Shown here one piece after another: positions 1 to 8,276 of a stretch of DNA of 22,932 nt. The translations under genes were made by a program, and so were the position numbers. Positions within the stretch are counted from its first letter, which is position 1; each line of letters begins with the position of its first letter. The stretch is from a virus. The stretch is from the IMG/VR virus record IMGVR_UViG_3300035670_001298, positions 1 through 22,932 of that record; one strand, written 5' to 3'. The notes under the pieces were generated by a model. It saw only the letters and a program-made list of their open reading frames with translations. It did no database searches and was not told the origin of the DNA.

Positions 1-59
1 CGGGACGCGGCGCAGCGTTAAACGCCTGCATCGCCGTGCGCGGGCCTGTGATCGCCGCC
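1..59. repeat. 59-bp direct repeat, copy at the window edge
   Basis: Bases 1-59 are identical to 2501-2559, and the sequences diverge at base 60. In the 720-aa gene this segment encodes part of an Ala-rich tract (around TAMQAFNAAPRP). Here the open frame reads it one base out of register, giving an Arg-rich peptide. That frame mismatch suggests a chimeric or misassembled end rather than a duplicated protein motif. Confidence 0.9.
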
Positions 60-801
60 TCGGCGCTCGATCGCCGGCGCGAACGTACAGATCCTCCACC
101 TCCTGGCGGGTCAATGGCCGCGACTGCGGATCGCCCTCGCCCCTGGGCGCAGCCGCAAGCGCCGTGGGCGCGCCAATGGCGACCCCTGTCGTGACAGGGC
201 GCCGCGCCGCAGCCCGGCCAAGGCTTGCCGCCGTGCGCGCGCCTACGCCTGCAGCGCCCATCACCCCGCGGCCGACGGCCCCAGGGCTCAGCACGGGCGC
301 AACCGCAAGCGCCTGCCCGCCCGCCTCGCCGGCCAAGGCGCGCCCAGCCGCCTCCCGCTCGTCTGGGGTCCGCGCCATCTCCGCCTGGATCAACGCCTCG
401 CGCCCGCGCTCCATCGTGCCGGCGCCTGCGATCTCCCTCACAAGCCCCATGGGATCCGCCGCAACCGCCTGCGCGGCTTGAGGCGCGGCGTCCGCGACCC
501 CGCGCGCCACACGCGGCGCCGCCCGCCGCACCGCGCCCGGCAAAGCGGCAAGCATCTGCGGGACCAAGGGTGCAAGGCGCGCCGCAGCGTCCGCCCCGCG
601 CCGCACCTGCTCGCGCCCGGCGCGCGTGGTCGCAAGCCCTGTTACCGCGTTGGCCGCGGAGCGCGCAAACGGATTGCGATTGACCCGCTGCTCCGCCGCC
701 CGCCGGCGCCGCACCTCCTCCGGCTGCGCGGGCCCAAGCCCCTCCTCGGCCAAAAACCGCTGGCGCATGCGGCGCTCGAGCGCGTCGAGTTCGTCGCTCA
801 T
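1..801 (-). CDS. Third ejection-type internal virion protein, 5' part only
   Basis: The frame opens with ATG at 801, overlapping the stop of the preceding gene as ATGA (798-801). It stays open for 267 codons to the window edge, so the C-terminus is missing. The N-terminal 70 residues are charged and helical, starting MSDELDALERRMRQRF. The rest is rich in Ala, Gly and Arg with zipper-like small-residue stretches, as in membrane-active ejection proteins. I cannot name a family from sequence alone. Its position, third large protein after the nozzle-like gene, matches the slot of P22 gp7/gp20/gp16, which enter the host cell with the DNA. Residues from about 248 onward derive from a 59-bp segment that also occurs out of frame in the next gene, and they should not be trusted. 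Confidence 0.6.
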   Translation of the reverse strand, partial: MSDELDALERRMRQRFLAEEGLGPAQPEEVRRRRAAEQRVNRNPFARSAANAVTGLATTRAGREQVRRGADAAARLAPLVPQMLAALPGAVRRAAPRVARGVADAAPQAAQAVAADPMGLVREIAGAGTMERGREALIQAEMARTPDEREAAGRALAGEAGGQALAVAPVLSPGAVGRGVMGAAGVGARTAASLGRAAARRPVTTGVAIGAPTALAAAPRGEGDPQSRPLTRQEVEDLYVRAGDRAPRRRSQARARRCRRLTLRRVP

Positions 802-2960
802 CGCTCGTCCCTGTTTTGACCGGCTGAACGTCCGACGACCACATTCGCTTGCGCCCGGCGCAGCGCGTTCGCCTGCGCGCGCAATTCCCGCTCTGCGGCG
901 CGCTGATTAAGGCGGCCGGCCTGTGACAGCGGCGTCGTGCCGAGCCGCGCGAGCGCCTCATTACGCTGCGGGTTGAGGATCCCAGGCTGACGCGCTGAAC
1001 GCGCCACGTTCGCGAGCACCCGCCGAAACGGCCCCTGCACGCCGCCGCTCTCGATGGACTGGATCGCAAAGTCGATGACGCCGTCCTCTTGGGTATTCTG
1101 CGCCACCGCCTCAGCGCGCTCCGCCGTCGCGCTGTTGCCGAACAGCCGATTGCGCCGATTGACCCCCTGCGCCTCGGTCAGGATGCGATTAATGATCCGA
1201 TTGCCGGGCGCCAAACGCGCCGCGCCAGTCTGTGCGTTGTCGGCAAAGGCATTGCGGATCGCATCCTGCACCGCGCGCGAGCGCATCACAGTCAACACCG
1301 TGCGGGTCTCGCCGCGCGCAAGCGCCGCGTCCAGGCCCTCCAAAATCCCGAGCGCCGAGGCGCGCATCTGCGCCGGCGTCCCCCCAAAGCCGGTCTCCAT
1401 TTGATGGCGAAACGCCGCCGCCCCCTGCGACGAGGGGTTTGTGATCGCCTGATAGGCCTGCCGCGCGATCTCAATCGCGCCGCTGTCGTCCAGGTATTGC
1501 TGCTGAGCGGCGCGATATAACGGGCTGATTTCGTCAGATCCCGCAATGGCCTGGATTTGACTGCGCAGCGCCATCGCGCCCGTGTTGTCCGCCCGGACGT
1601 CTTGGGCGATGTTGGCCAGCGCGCGCCCGTAATAATTTACCGTGCGCGTCGAGACATAGCCGTTCTGGCCGTCAATCATCGCGTTCAAGCCGTTCCCGAC
1701 CCGCAACACCTCCGCGAGCTCGGCTTCAACCTGCGCCAGCTCTTGCGGGCTTGAGGCGCGTTGCAGTCTGTTGCGCAGGTGGCGCACATCATACGCCGCT
1801 TGCTCCGCCGCGCCCCGCAGCGCGCGTTGCGCAAACGCCGTCTCCTGAGGCAGCAAGGGCAGCGCGTTATTGACCGGGCGCGCCATCATCGCATTGCGCA
1901 GGGTCGCCTGTTGCTGCGCGGTGAGCGGCTGCGCGTAGGCGCGATCATAGGCCTGCGTCGCCGCCGTATTGCGCTCGCCGGCGAGCCGTTGGGCAAGCGC
2001 TTGATAGCTGCTCGCCTGCTCGCCCGTCGCCTGCTGAGCCGCGCCCATCACCCGCCGGGTCAGTCCCTGACCCTGCTGCTCGGTCGCCTCCTGCAACACC
2101 GCGCGCCCAGGCCCTCCCACCGTGGCGATCGCTTGCATGCTCTGGTTGAGGCGAGGCAGGGCCTCAAACACCATCGTGTCATCCCCGCCCGGCGCCGCGC
2201 GCTGCAGGCGACGCGCAGCCGTCTCCATTTGGCGCGGCGTCACCCCCGTCGCCGGATTGACCCGCACCTCCCGCGTCCCGGCAAGGACAGGCGCCACCTC
2301 GCGCAGCGGATCCCGGCGCGCCTGGCGCATGGCGCGGGTGTAGGCGTCCAACGCATAATCATCCGCTGTGCGTGCGCGCCCCGCCGTCCCGCCCAAAAGC
2401 GCATGCGCCGCGCCGCCCACCGCGCCCCCGATCGCCGCGCCGGTCGCTCGCTCCTGGACATTCTCGCCGCCCGCCGCCCCCATCGACGCGGCCATCGTCA
2501 CGGGACGCGGCGCAGCGTTAAACGCCTGCATCGCCGTGCGCGGGCCTGTGATCGCCGCCGGCGCAGCGCGCAACGCGGCCGGGCCCGCCGAGCCTAAGCC
2601 GGCGACCAACTCGGTCCCGAGCGCTGCGATCGGCGCCTCGCGCCGAAACTGATTGACCAGCCCCTGCTCCTCAGCCCGGCCCTGCTGGTACCCCTGCGCC
2701 ATTGCCGGCAAAGGGTTGCGGCCCTGCACTGCGGCGCGGATCCCCTGTCCGACCGCCGTCCCAGCGCCCGCCGCCTCGTCGCTCAACCCGATCGTCACGC
2801 CGCGCCGCAACGCCGCCATCCCGCCCCGCAGCGGGGTGTACCCCTCCGGACGTTGCGCGCGCGCGAGCACCTGTCGGTTGTCCCGCAGGATCTCCTCGCG
2901 CGTGGTGCCGTTGGGATACTCTTTGACGGTCCCGTCCGGCATGACGACGCGGACGCTCAT
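798..2960 (-). CDS. Large ejection-type internal virion protein (720 aa)
   Basis: The ATG at 2960 overlaps the previous stop (ATGA, 2957-2960), and the gene ends in an ATGA overlap with the next one. The N-terminus (MSVRVVMPDGTVKEYPNGT) is a short beta-type segment followed by a helical region. Residues about 95-195 form a long Ala/Gly-rich stretch with repeated small residues (for example GAAIGGAVGGAAHALLGG), which could insert into or cross a membrane. The rest is Gln/Ala/Arg-rich helix with little hydrophobic core. This composition and position are typical of podovirus proteins packed in the capsid and ejected ahead of the DNA (P22 gp20/gp16 type). No lytic transglycosylase or peptidase motif was seen. 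The exact family is not recognised. Confidence 0.7.
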   Translation of the reverse strand: MSVRVVMPDGTVKEYPNGTTREEILRDNRQVLARAQRPEGYTPLRGGMAALRRGVTIGLSDEAAGAGTAVGQGIRAAVQGRNPLPAMAQGYQQGRAEEQGLVNQFRREAPIAALGTELVAGLGSAGPAALRAAPAAITGPRTAMQAFNAAPRPVTMAASMGAAGGENVQERATGAAIGGAVGGAAHALLGGTAGRARTADDYALDAYTRAMRQARRDPLREVAPVLAGTREVRVNPATGVTPRQMETAARRLQRAAPGGDDTMVFEALPRLNQSMQAIATVGGPGRAVLQEATEQQGQGLTRRVMGAAQQATGEQASSYQALAQRLAGERNTAATQAYDRAYAQPLTAQQQATLRNAMMARPVNNALPLLPQETAFAQRALRGAAEQAAYDVRHLRNRLQRASSPQELAQVEAELAEVLRVGNGLNAMIDGQNGYVSTRTVNYYGRALANIAQDVRADNTGAMALRSQIQAIAGSDEISPLYRAAQQQYLDDSGAIEIARQAYQAITNPSSQGAAAFRHQMETGFGGTPAQMRASALGILEGLDAALARGETRTVLTVMRSRAVQDAIRNAFADNAQTGAARLAPGNRIINRILTEAQGVNRRNRLFGNSATAERAEAVAQNTQEDGVIDFAIQSIESGGVQGPFRRVLANVARSARQPGILNPQRNEALARLGTTPLSQAGRLNQRAAERELRAQANALRRAQANVVVGRSAGQNRDER
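2501..2559. repeat. 59-bp direct repeat, internal copy
   Basis: This copy lies in frame within the 720-aa ejection protein and fits the surrounding coding sequence, so it is probably the original. The other copy is at 1-59. Confidence 0.9.
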
Positions 2961-4300
2961 CGCCCAATATCCAGAAGGTTGACTTCCGTATCCTTCAAGG
3001 GCTCGCGGTCCGGATACACAAGGCTCATAAGGCCGTCTTCGTCCATTGCGCCAACATCTGGGAATGGCTCAGGTTGCCCTGCCATGCGCGCAATGCCGTT
3101 TGCGTATTGCTGGCGCCGGCGCTGTTTCAGCCTTCTTTCAGCAGGGCTATCTTGTGGGGTCGGCAGCATTGCGCCGGCAATCACTTGCCGCTCTTCGGGG
3201 GTAATCGCGGCTCCACCGATCGCCGGAAGGCCCGACTCAATTGCCGCGTAAGCCCCATTGTACGTAATATAATCTTCCCCGCCGACAAATCTTGAGGCGG
3301 CCGTCATTTGGCCTGTTTCACCGTCAAGTTGACGGGCGATGAAGTCTTGGCTCAGGTCATAGCCGTCCCTTTCCATCCGCTCCATCAAGCGGACCCCCTC
3401 AATGACTTGCTGCAGCGACGCCTGTGCCCGCGCGCGCTGCTCAGGCCCGCCGAGCGTTGTGGAGGTCCCGCCGCCAAGTGTCGTGATTTGCCCCGTCGTT
3501 TCGTTGACTTGATAGGTCGATGACGGGTTGAGATTGCGCGCTTGCATCTCTTCAGCATTCAGAACGCGGAAGCGATCCCGCGGCGCAGGCGGCGCGCGAA
3601 ACCTTGCCTCAATGCCGGCCACACGCTCAACCTCTTCAAGCCTGCCGGGCAACAAAGCGCTTTGGCGTTGCCGCAACAGTTCGGTCTCAATCGGCCCCAC
3701 AAGACGCGCGCGAGCGGCCTCATTCTGGGCCTGCACCGGCCCGAGGGCCTGCTCCCGCGCAACCGCGTTCTGCGTCTGCACCGGCCCCAGACGGCCCTCA
3801 AGGGCAATCTGGTTGTCCATGGCCCGCCCCTCGCCGAGCACCTCGCCCCGCATCCGTGCGGCCGTTTCCGGGTCGCCTTGGCCGATCGTGCGAATGTACT
3901 CCTCGGTCGTGCCCGCCCGCGCCGCATCGCGCTGCGCGTTCTGCATGCGCATGCGCTCGTTCGCCCGATCCGTGCGGTCCTGCTCCTCGCCCATCTCCCG
4001 TGAGCGGTTGGCGCGCGCCATCTGCCCAATTGTCAGAGCCTTTGCGAGCCCGGCGAGCAGATTGCCCCTGGTATCAATGCCCTGCCCCTCGCGCAGCGCA
4101 TCCGCCAATGCGCGCGCCTGCGCCCCCTCAAAATCATTGACCCGCGCCTGCACCCCTTGGGGACGCTGCGCCGCCGCCAGCTGCATCCCCCTTGCGACCG
4201 GAGCGCGATCAATCAACCGCAACTCCTGCAACGGCTGAACCGGCACAATGGGCGATAACGGCGCAGGACGCCGTATCATTGGGACTGGACGAAGCGCCAT
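2957..4300 (-). CDS. Ejection-type internal virion protein (447 aa)
   Basis: ATG at 4300 follows the end of the 664-aa gene, with a GAGG ribosome site five bases upstream that lies inside that gene's last codons. The protein is predicted mostly helical and polar, rich in Ala, Arg, Gln and Glu, with a Pro-rich first 25 residues and no signal peptide or membrane segment. Residues 171-207 carry a short 15-residue tandem repeat. A glycine/threonine-rich loop (about TTLGGGTSTTLGG) divides the coiled N-terminal half from a more globular C-terminal half. It sits between two other large virion proteins in one coupled run, so an internal head or ejection role is likely. This is inference from position and composition. 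Confidence 0.65.
   Translation of the reverse strand: MALRPVPMIRRPAPLSPIVPVQPLQELRLIDRAPVARGMQLAAAQRPQGVQARVNDFEGAQARALADALREGQGIDTRGNLLAGLAKALTIGQMARANRSREMGEEQDRTDRANERMRMQNAQRDAARAGTTEEYIRTIGQGDPETAARMRGEVLGEGRAMDNQIALEGRLGPVQTQNAVAREQALGPVQAQNEAARARLVGPIETELLRQRQSALLPGRLEEVERVAGIEARFRAPPAPRDRFRVLNAEEMQARNLNPSSTYQVNETTGQITTLGGGTSTTLGGPEQRARAQASLQQVIEGVRLMERMERDGYDLSQDFIARQLDGETGQMTAASRFVGGEDYITYNGAYAAIESGLPAIGGAAITPEERQVIAGAMLPTPQDSPAERRLKQRRRQQYANGIARMAGQPEPFPDVGAMDEDGLMSLVYPDREPLKDTEVNLLDIGR
3680..3790 (-). repeat. 15-residue tandem repeat (2.5 copies)
   Basis: Residues 171-207 of the 447-aa protein read LGPVQTQNAVAREQA, then LGPVQAQNEAARARL, then VGPIETE. The period is 15 residues (45 bp). 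The helical register suggests a rod or coiled segment. Confidence 0.75.
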
Positions 4301-4301
4301 C

Positions 4302-6296
4302 TCAGCCTCCTCCTAAAAACCAGGGCCGCGCGCCGCCCATCATGCTCCCACCGATCGACCCGAGCGCGTTGACCAAGGCTGCACGCTGATCCATCTGCGC
4401 TTGGTAGGCCGCCTGCTGCGCCTGTTGATTAAGCTGATACGCGCCGAGCACGTTCGTCTGCCCCACGCTCGTCGCCGTGGGCGCAGCCGGGTTCAGCGGC
4501 GTGATCGGCGCGCCGCTCATGATCGACACAATCTCTTGCAAAGGGATCTGCCGCGCAGCCAAGTCGGCCGCGTAATTGCGCTGGTAATCGGCCTCCGCCT
4601 CGCCCAGGTTTTGCGTCCGCTGCGCCAAAATCTCAGCCAGCTGTCGCGAGCGATCCTGACTGGACATATCAAACGCCGACCGCAACCGGCCCAACGCGTC
4701 CGCGTTCTGCGCTTGCGCCAACTGCGACCCCAAGGCCGAGGCTTGCAAGCCTTGGTTGAAGCCCTGCCCGGCGCGCGCCAGCTGATCCGCATTCGCCTGC
4801 GACCGGAAATCAGCCGCCATGCCCATCCCTGCAAGGCTGTCGGCTCGCTGCTGACCCCGAAAGCCGGCCTCCAAGTTGAGACGCGCCAGCTGGTCCGCGT
4901 TCATCTGGCCGCGCATGTCCGCCGTCATGCCGGTCGCTGCCAAATCATCCGCACGCTGCTGGCCGCGCAGGCTCGCCTCAAGCCCTGTGCGAGACAGCTG
5001 ATCCGCGTTCATCTGGCCGCGGAAATCTGCCGCCATCCCGGCGCGCGCCAGCTGATCCGCGCTCATCGCCTGCGTCAGGCCTGCGCCCTGCGCCATCTCA
5101 CCCACATTTTGGCCCCGGACCGCCAACGCATTTGCCAGATCCGCTTGCCGCAACCCAAGCTGATCGGCCCGCTCGGCCTGCCGCAATCCCGCCATCTGGT
5201 TCAGCGCGCCGACTTGGTCCCCGTAACTCGCGCGCGCCTGATTAAAGCCCTGACCAAGCTCCCCCGCCGCTTGACCGCGCGCCATCATGCCGACCTGCTG
5301 GGCGTTCATCAGCGCGCTGGCGTAGGCGTTCGCGCGCCCCTCCTCGAAGGCTGAGCGCTCGGCGTTAAATGCGTCCGACCCGGCCGTTATGCCTTGATTG
5401 GCAAGCCGGGAGCGCAAATCCTCATCCGCGCGCGCAAAACTGCGGTCCATGCCCGCGGTTGCGCCCTCAAACGCCCGGCGCGTGATGTCGTCCCCGAAAT
5501 TGCCGAGCTGTTGGGTCGGATCGTAAGCGCCGGCATTCACCGCGCCGACCTGACCCGCATTGAACGCTTGCAGGTTTAAGGCGCCCGGATCCGTTTGGGT
5601 CGGATTGAACCGCCCTAGCTGCTGCGTCGGATCGTATTGCCCGAGCTGCATGCCCTGCGCGCGCGGATCCAGGTCGGACAGATTTAAGCCCTGCTCCCGC
5701 GGGTTTAAGTCTGAAAAGTCCAACCCGCGAGACCGAGGGTCCAAATCAGACAGCCCCAGCCCGCCAGCGCGGGGGTTTAAATCAGACAAGGAAAGGCCGT
5801 TCGCGCGCGGGTCCATGTCTGCAAAACTCAGACCGGCTTGACGCGTCGGATCATACTGCGCCGCTGTCCGCGTCGGATCGTATTGCCCCAGCTGCATCTG
5901 CGGCGCAGACCGAGGATCGAACTGCGAGGCGTCGTATGACCCCAGCGCCTGCGCAAGGTCGAGCCGCCCGCCTGTCGCCTGCTGACTGTCAAACCGACGC
6001 GGCGTAAACGCTTGGCCCAAAATGGACTGCACCGTGTCGATTTGCGACAGGCCTAAATCATTGAGCGCAATGCCGGTCTGCTCTTGCCCCTCGCGCAAAC
6101 GACGCTGGTTGTCGCTTTCCGTGACGGTCTGCGTCCACACGTCGCCGTCATTGCTGTAATTGACCGACCCGTAGGGCGTCTGCTGATTGACCCGGTTGAG
6201 CGTCGCCTCCAAGCGCGCGGTCTCCGCATTGGCGTCCGCTTGCGCTTGGCTCACCACCCGCGGATCAGGCGGCGTGGGCGGTCTTGGTTTGCTCAC
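4302..6296 (-). CDS. Repeat-rich internal virion / ejection-type protein (664 aa)
   Basis: GTG at 6296 is preceded by GGAG seven bases upstream; the gene overlaps the acetyltransferase gene by 32 bp. The start (PPTPPDPRVVSQAQADANAE, then NQQTPYGSVNYS) matches a family common beside podovirus ejection genes: a Pro/Asp opening, a TPxGS motif and a helical body. Residues 155-226 hold six 12-residue repeats of the form GLxLSDLDPRxx, flanked by LGQYDPTQQ-like units. Residues 413-510 hold five full 18-residue repeats and a partial sixth. The C-terminus ends in a small Gly-rich tail (PWFLGGG). Cys is absent, and it is rich in Gln, Ala, Asp and Arg. Its position after the nozzle-like gene suggests an internal or tail-lumen protein. 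I infer a structural role and see no enzyme motif. Confidence 0.7.
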   Translation of the reverse strand: MSKPRPPTPPDPRVVSQAQADANAETARLEATLNRVNQQTPYGSVNYSNDGDVWTQTVTESDNQRRLREGQEQTGIALNDLGLSQIDTVQSILGQAFTPRRFDSQQATGGRLDLAQALGSYDASQFDPRSAPQMQLGQYDPTRTAAQYDPTRQAGLSFADMDPRANGLSLSDLNPRAGGLGLSDLDPRSRGLDFSDLNPREQGLNLSDLDPRAQGMQLGQYDPTQQLGRFNPTQTDPGALNLQAFNAGQVGAVNAGAYDPTQQLGNFGDDITRRAFEGATAGMDRSFARADEDLRSRLANQGITAGSDAFNAERSAFEEGRANAYASALMNAQQVGMMARGQAAGELGQGFNQARASYGDQVGALNQMAGLRQAERADQLGLRQADLANALAVRGQNVGEMAQGAGLTQAMSADQLARAGMAADFRGQMNADQLSRTGLEASLRGQQRADDLAATGMTADMRGQMNADQLARLNLEAGFRGQQRADSLAGMGMAADFRSQANADQLARAGQGFNQGLQASALGSQLAQAQNADALGRLRSAFDMSSQDRSRQLAEILAQRTQNLGEAEADYQRNYAADLAARQIPLQEIVSIMSGAPITPLNPAAPTATSVGQTNVLGAYQLNQQAQQAAYQAQMDQRAALVNALGSIGGSMMGGARPWFLGGG
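4767..5060 (-). repeat. 18-residue (54-bp) tandem repeat with 36-residue superperiod
   Basis: Residues 413-510 of the 664-aa protein repeat exactly every 18 residues. Unit 1 is ADQLARAGMAADFRGQMN and unit 2 is ADQLSRTGLEASLRGQQR; three further units and a partial sixth follow. The unit ends alternate between QMN (units 1 and 3) and QQR (units 2 and 4), so the true period is 36 residues. No gaps are needed to align them. Confidence 0.9.
5619..5834 (-). repeat. 12-residue (36-bp) tandem repeat, six units
   Basis: Residues 155-226 of the 664-aa protein are six ungapped 12-residue units: GLSFADMDPRAN, GLSLSDLNPRAG, GLGLSDLDPRSR, GLDFSDLNPREQ, GLNLSDLDPRAQ and GMQLGQYDPTQQ. Gly at 1, a hydrophobic residue at 2 and 4, Asp/Asn at 8 and Pro at 9 are conserved. 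Related YDPT units flank the block on both sides. Confidence 0.9.
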
Positions 6297-6714
6297 CGTA
6301 GTGCTCCCAAACGAAAAGCCGTGAAATCACCGCGTCATCCGCCCCGAGCTGCAGCTGCAGTCGCGCCTCGGGCTTAAACCCCAAACCCCAGACAAACCGC
6401 AGCGCGCGCTGGTTAGAGGCGGGTGTAACGCTGTACAGCTTGCGCGCTCCGCAATGCCTGAACGCGTAGTCAAACATCAGCGCAAAGACGTCGCGCGCCC
6501 GCATCCAACGCGGATCCTCTGCGACCGCGCTCACCTGCAGCGTCCCATAGGCCGGCTGATAGTCGTGGAAGACCACCACGCCCATCAGGCGGCCATCCTC
6601 CGCCTCGACCCCGATCGCTGACGCGCCGCTTGGAAACCCCTGCTCGCGCACGACCGGCAGCCGCTGCGCCGCCCAGGCCACCAGCTCTGCGGAGCGGTCC
6701 AGCACCGCCCTCAA
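6265..6714 (-). CDS. GNAT-family N-acetyltransferase in the late operon
   Basis: The 149-residue protein has the GNAT pattern: a beta hairpin with a VVVFHDY strand (around 47-53), a strand LQVSAVAEDPRW, the helix RDVFALMFDYAFRHCGARKLYS, and the late motif NQRALRFVWGLGFKPEARL, where Asn and the GF turn are typical. The acetyl-CoA pyrophosphate loop (Q/RxxGxG/A) is reduced to RWMRARD. The likely start is TTG at 6714, overlapping the previous stop as TTGA; a GTG at 6705 is the alternative. Small GNAT proteins recur among podovirus head and tail genes, but their substrate is generally unknown. Acetylation of a virion or host protein is inference. Confidence 0.75.
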   Translation of the reverse strand: MRAVLDRSAELVAWAAQRLPVVREQGFPSGASAIGVEAEDGRLMGVVVFHDYQPAYGTLQVSAVAEDPRWMRARDVFALMFDYAFRHCGARKLYSVTPASNQRALRFVWGLGFKPEARLQLQLGADDAVISRLFVWEHYGEQTKTAHAA

Positions 6715-8276
6715 AACAGCGTCCCCGGCTCAACGATCAAGTCGATCCCCTGCAACGCGACCCGCGATTGATTGGACTTGACCTGCATCACCAGAGCGAT
6801 CGTGTGACCAACGCCGCTCAGCGACCGCCATTGCCGCGCGCCCTCGTCCAAGCCGCCCCAGACGTTCGTGCCCCACACGCCAGTACCCCACACCAAGCCA
6901 TTGGTCAGCGTTGAGGCGTCCGGCGACGGCAAGGGCGGGTCTGAGCGAAAATCCGTGCGCGCGACAAACGCGATCTCCGCCCCCGTGGCCGTCGTCACAA
7001 TTGGCCGCACCGCCGTACACCGCTTGACCACACCGGACGCGCCCAGGCTCGTCCACGCGGTCTGCAACGTCGCCTCGATGTCGCCGCCGTCGTCGGCAAA
7101 CCCCGTATATTTCCAGACATTGCCGCACGTGCAGCCAAAATAGAGCGCGCCGTCAAACACCAGCCACGACACGGCCGGGATGCCGGTAAACCGCGTCCAG
7201 CCGCCTGTGATCTGCGCGCGTACATACTGCTCTGCGCTTGTCGCCGTCGGCACATTCACAATCAGCAAATCGCCTGCCGGGTAATACAGGCCCTGCCAGC
7301 CGGCGAATGACCGGCCCGCTGACGCGCGGGCGCGAAACGGGGTCGAAATGCGGGCCGTGAGAAACCGCGGCGGCTCAATCACCTCATGCGCCGCAAAAGC
7401 CTGACTGATTGGCACCACGCCATTCAGCGTGATCACGCCGACATCGCCGTCTAGATCCACAAAGGGGCGATACCCGCACGGCTCGCCCACATACCACCGC
7501 CCGACGAGCGACCAGGTGCCGCTGCCCCCAGGGTTGACGCCCTGAAAAATCGCCACCTCGCCCTGATCGGTCAAAAACACCGTATAGTCGTCCGGCCCCG
7601 CGCCGCCGTCGTGCGTCATCGTGGCGATCGCGATCAACTTGCCACCGCGCCCGAACACAGACCCCAGCGGATAACTCGCCACCGTGCCGGCGATCGTGTC
7701 GACCGGAAGGTAGCCGAACGTCAGGCTGTCCTTGAGCACAAAAAAGAGACGCTGCTTGCTTTCGCAGACGTACAGGATGTCATTGTCGGTAAAGCCGGCC
7801 GGCATGGTCAAAACCGGGACTGCCCAAGACGAGCCGTCATACGTGCGCGGGTCGTCCGCGCCGTTACACATCCACAGATACGCGCCGCCGCTCGTGGAAA
7901 TATTGACCGAGACCCACCGCCCATTCGTCAGGCTGCTGATTTCGGCAGACCCGACAGCGCCGGCAGACGTGACCTCGTACACGTCCGTCGCCGTGGCCGC
8001 GAACATCTTACTCACCGCCCCGCCATTGTACGCCACCAGCGCTTCCACGGGGTCGGTCATGCCGGTCGCATGCCCGGCATAGCCGTTGCGGATTTCGATC
8101 GTCGAACCGCGCGGGATCCAGTTGTCAATCACCGTCGCGCGCGTGAGCGGCAACTCGCCAAACGGGCTCTCGGTATCCCACCCCTCAACCGGCGCCGGCA
8201 ACGTGCGCGAAATCGCGGGCCGCTTGAGCGGAGCCGCCAGCCGAGGGCCAACCGTCCGCTTGAGCGCCGTCCTCAC
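6711..8276 (-). CDS. Tail nozzle / head-closure protein, P22 gp10-like (521 aa)
   Basis: I place the start at GTG 8276, which overlaps the previous stop as GTGA; a TTG at 8285 is also open. The protein is almost all beta strand with regularly spaced Gly/Trp/Asp turns and a WIPRGSTIEIRNGY motif near residue 60. It has a GYRPFVDLDGDVGVITLNG strand pair in mid-protein and a C-terminal WGTGVWGTNVWGG run. These are hallmarks of the family usually annotated as packaged-DNA stabilisation or nozzle protein (P22 gp10, related in role to T7 gp12), a propeller-like hub below the adaptor ring. It directly follows the adaptor gene, as gp10 follows gp4 in P22. Confidence 0.7.
   Translation of the reverse strand: MRTALKRTVGPRLAAPLKRPAISRTLPAPVEGWDTESPFGELPLTRATVIDNWIPRGSTIEIRNGYAGHATGMTDPVEALVAYNGGAVSKMFAATATDVYEVTSAGAVGSAEISSLTNGRWVSVNISTSGGAYLWMCNGADDPRTYDGSSWAVPVLTMPAGFTDNDILYVCESKQRLFFVLKDSLTFGYLPVDTIAGTVASYPLGSVFGRGGKLIAIATMTHDGGAGPDDYTVFLTDQGEVAIFQGVNPGGSGTWSLVGRWYVGEPCGYRPFVDLDGDVGVITLNGVVPISQAFAAHEVIEPPRFLTARISTPFRARASAGRSFAGWQGLYYPAGDLLIVNVPTATSAEQYVRAQITGGWTRFTGIPAVSWLVFDGALYFGCTCGNVWKYTGFADDGGDIEATLQTAWTSLGASGVVKRCTAVRPIVTTATGAEIAFVARTDFRSDPPLPSPDASTLTNGLVWGTGVWGTNVWGGLDEGARQWRSLSGVGHTIALVMQVKSNQSRVALQGIDLIVEPGTLF

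Noticed and set aside
4767-5834. Regular DNA repeats that could suggest a CRISPR array
   Set aside because: The periods are multiples of three, lie in one open frame, and the whole unit repeats with no unique spacers. They are coding tandem repeats.
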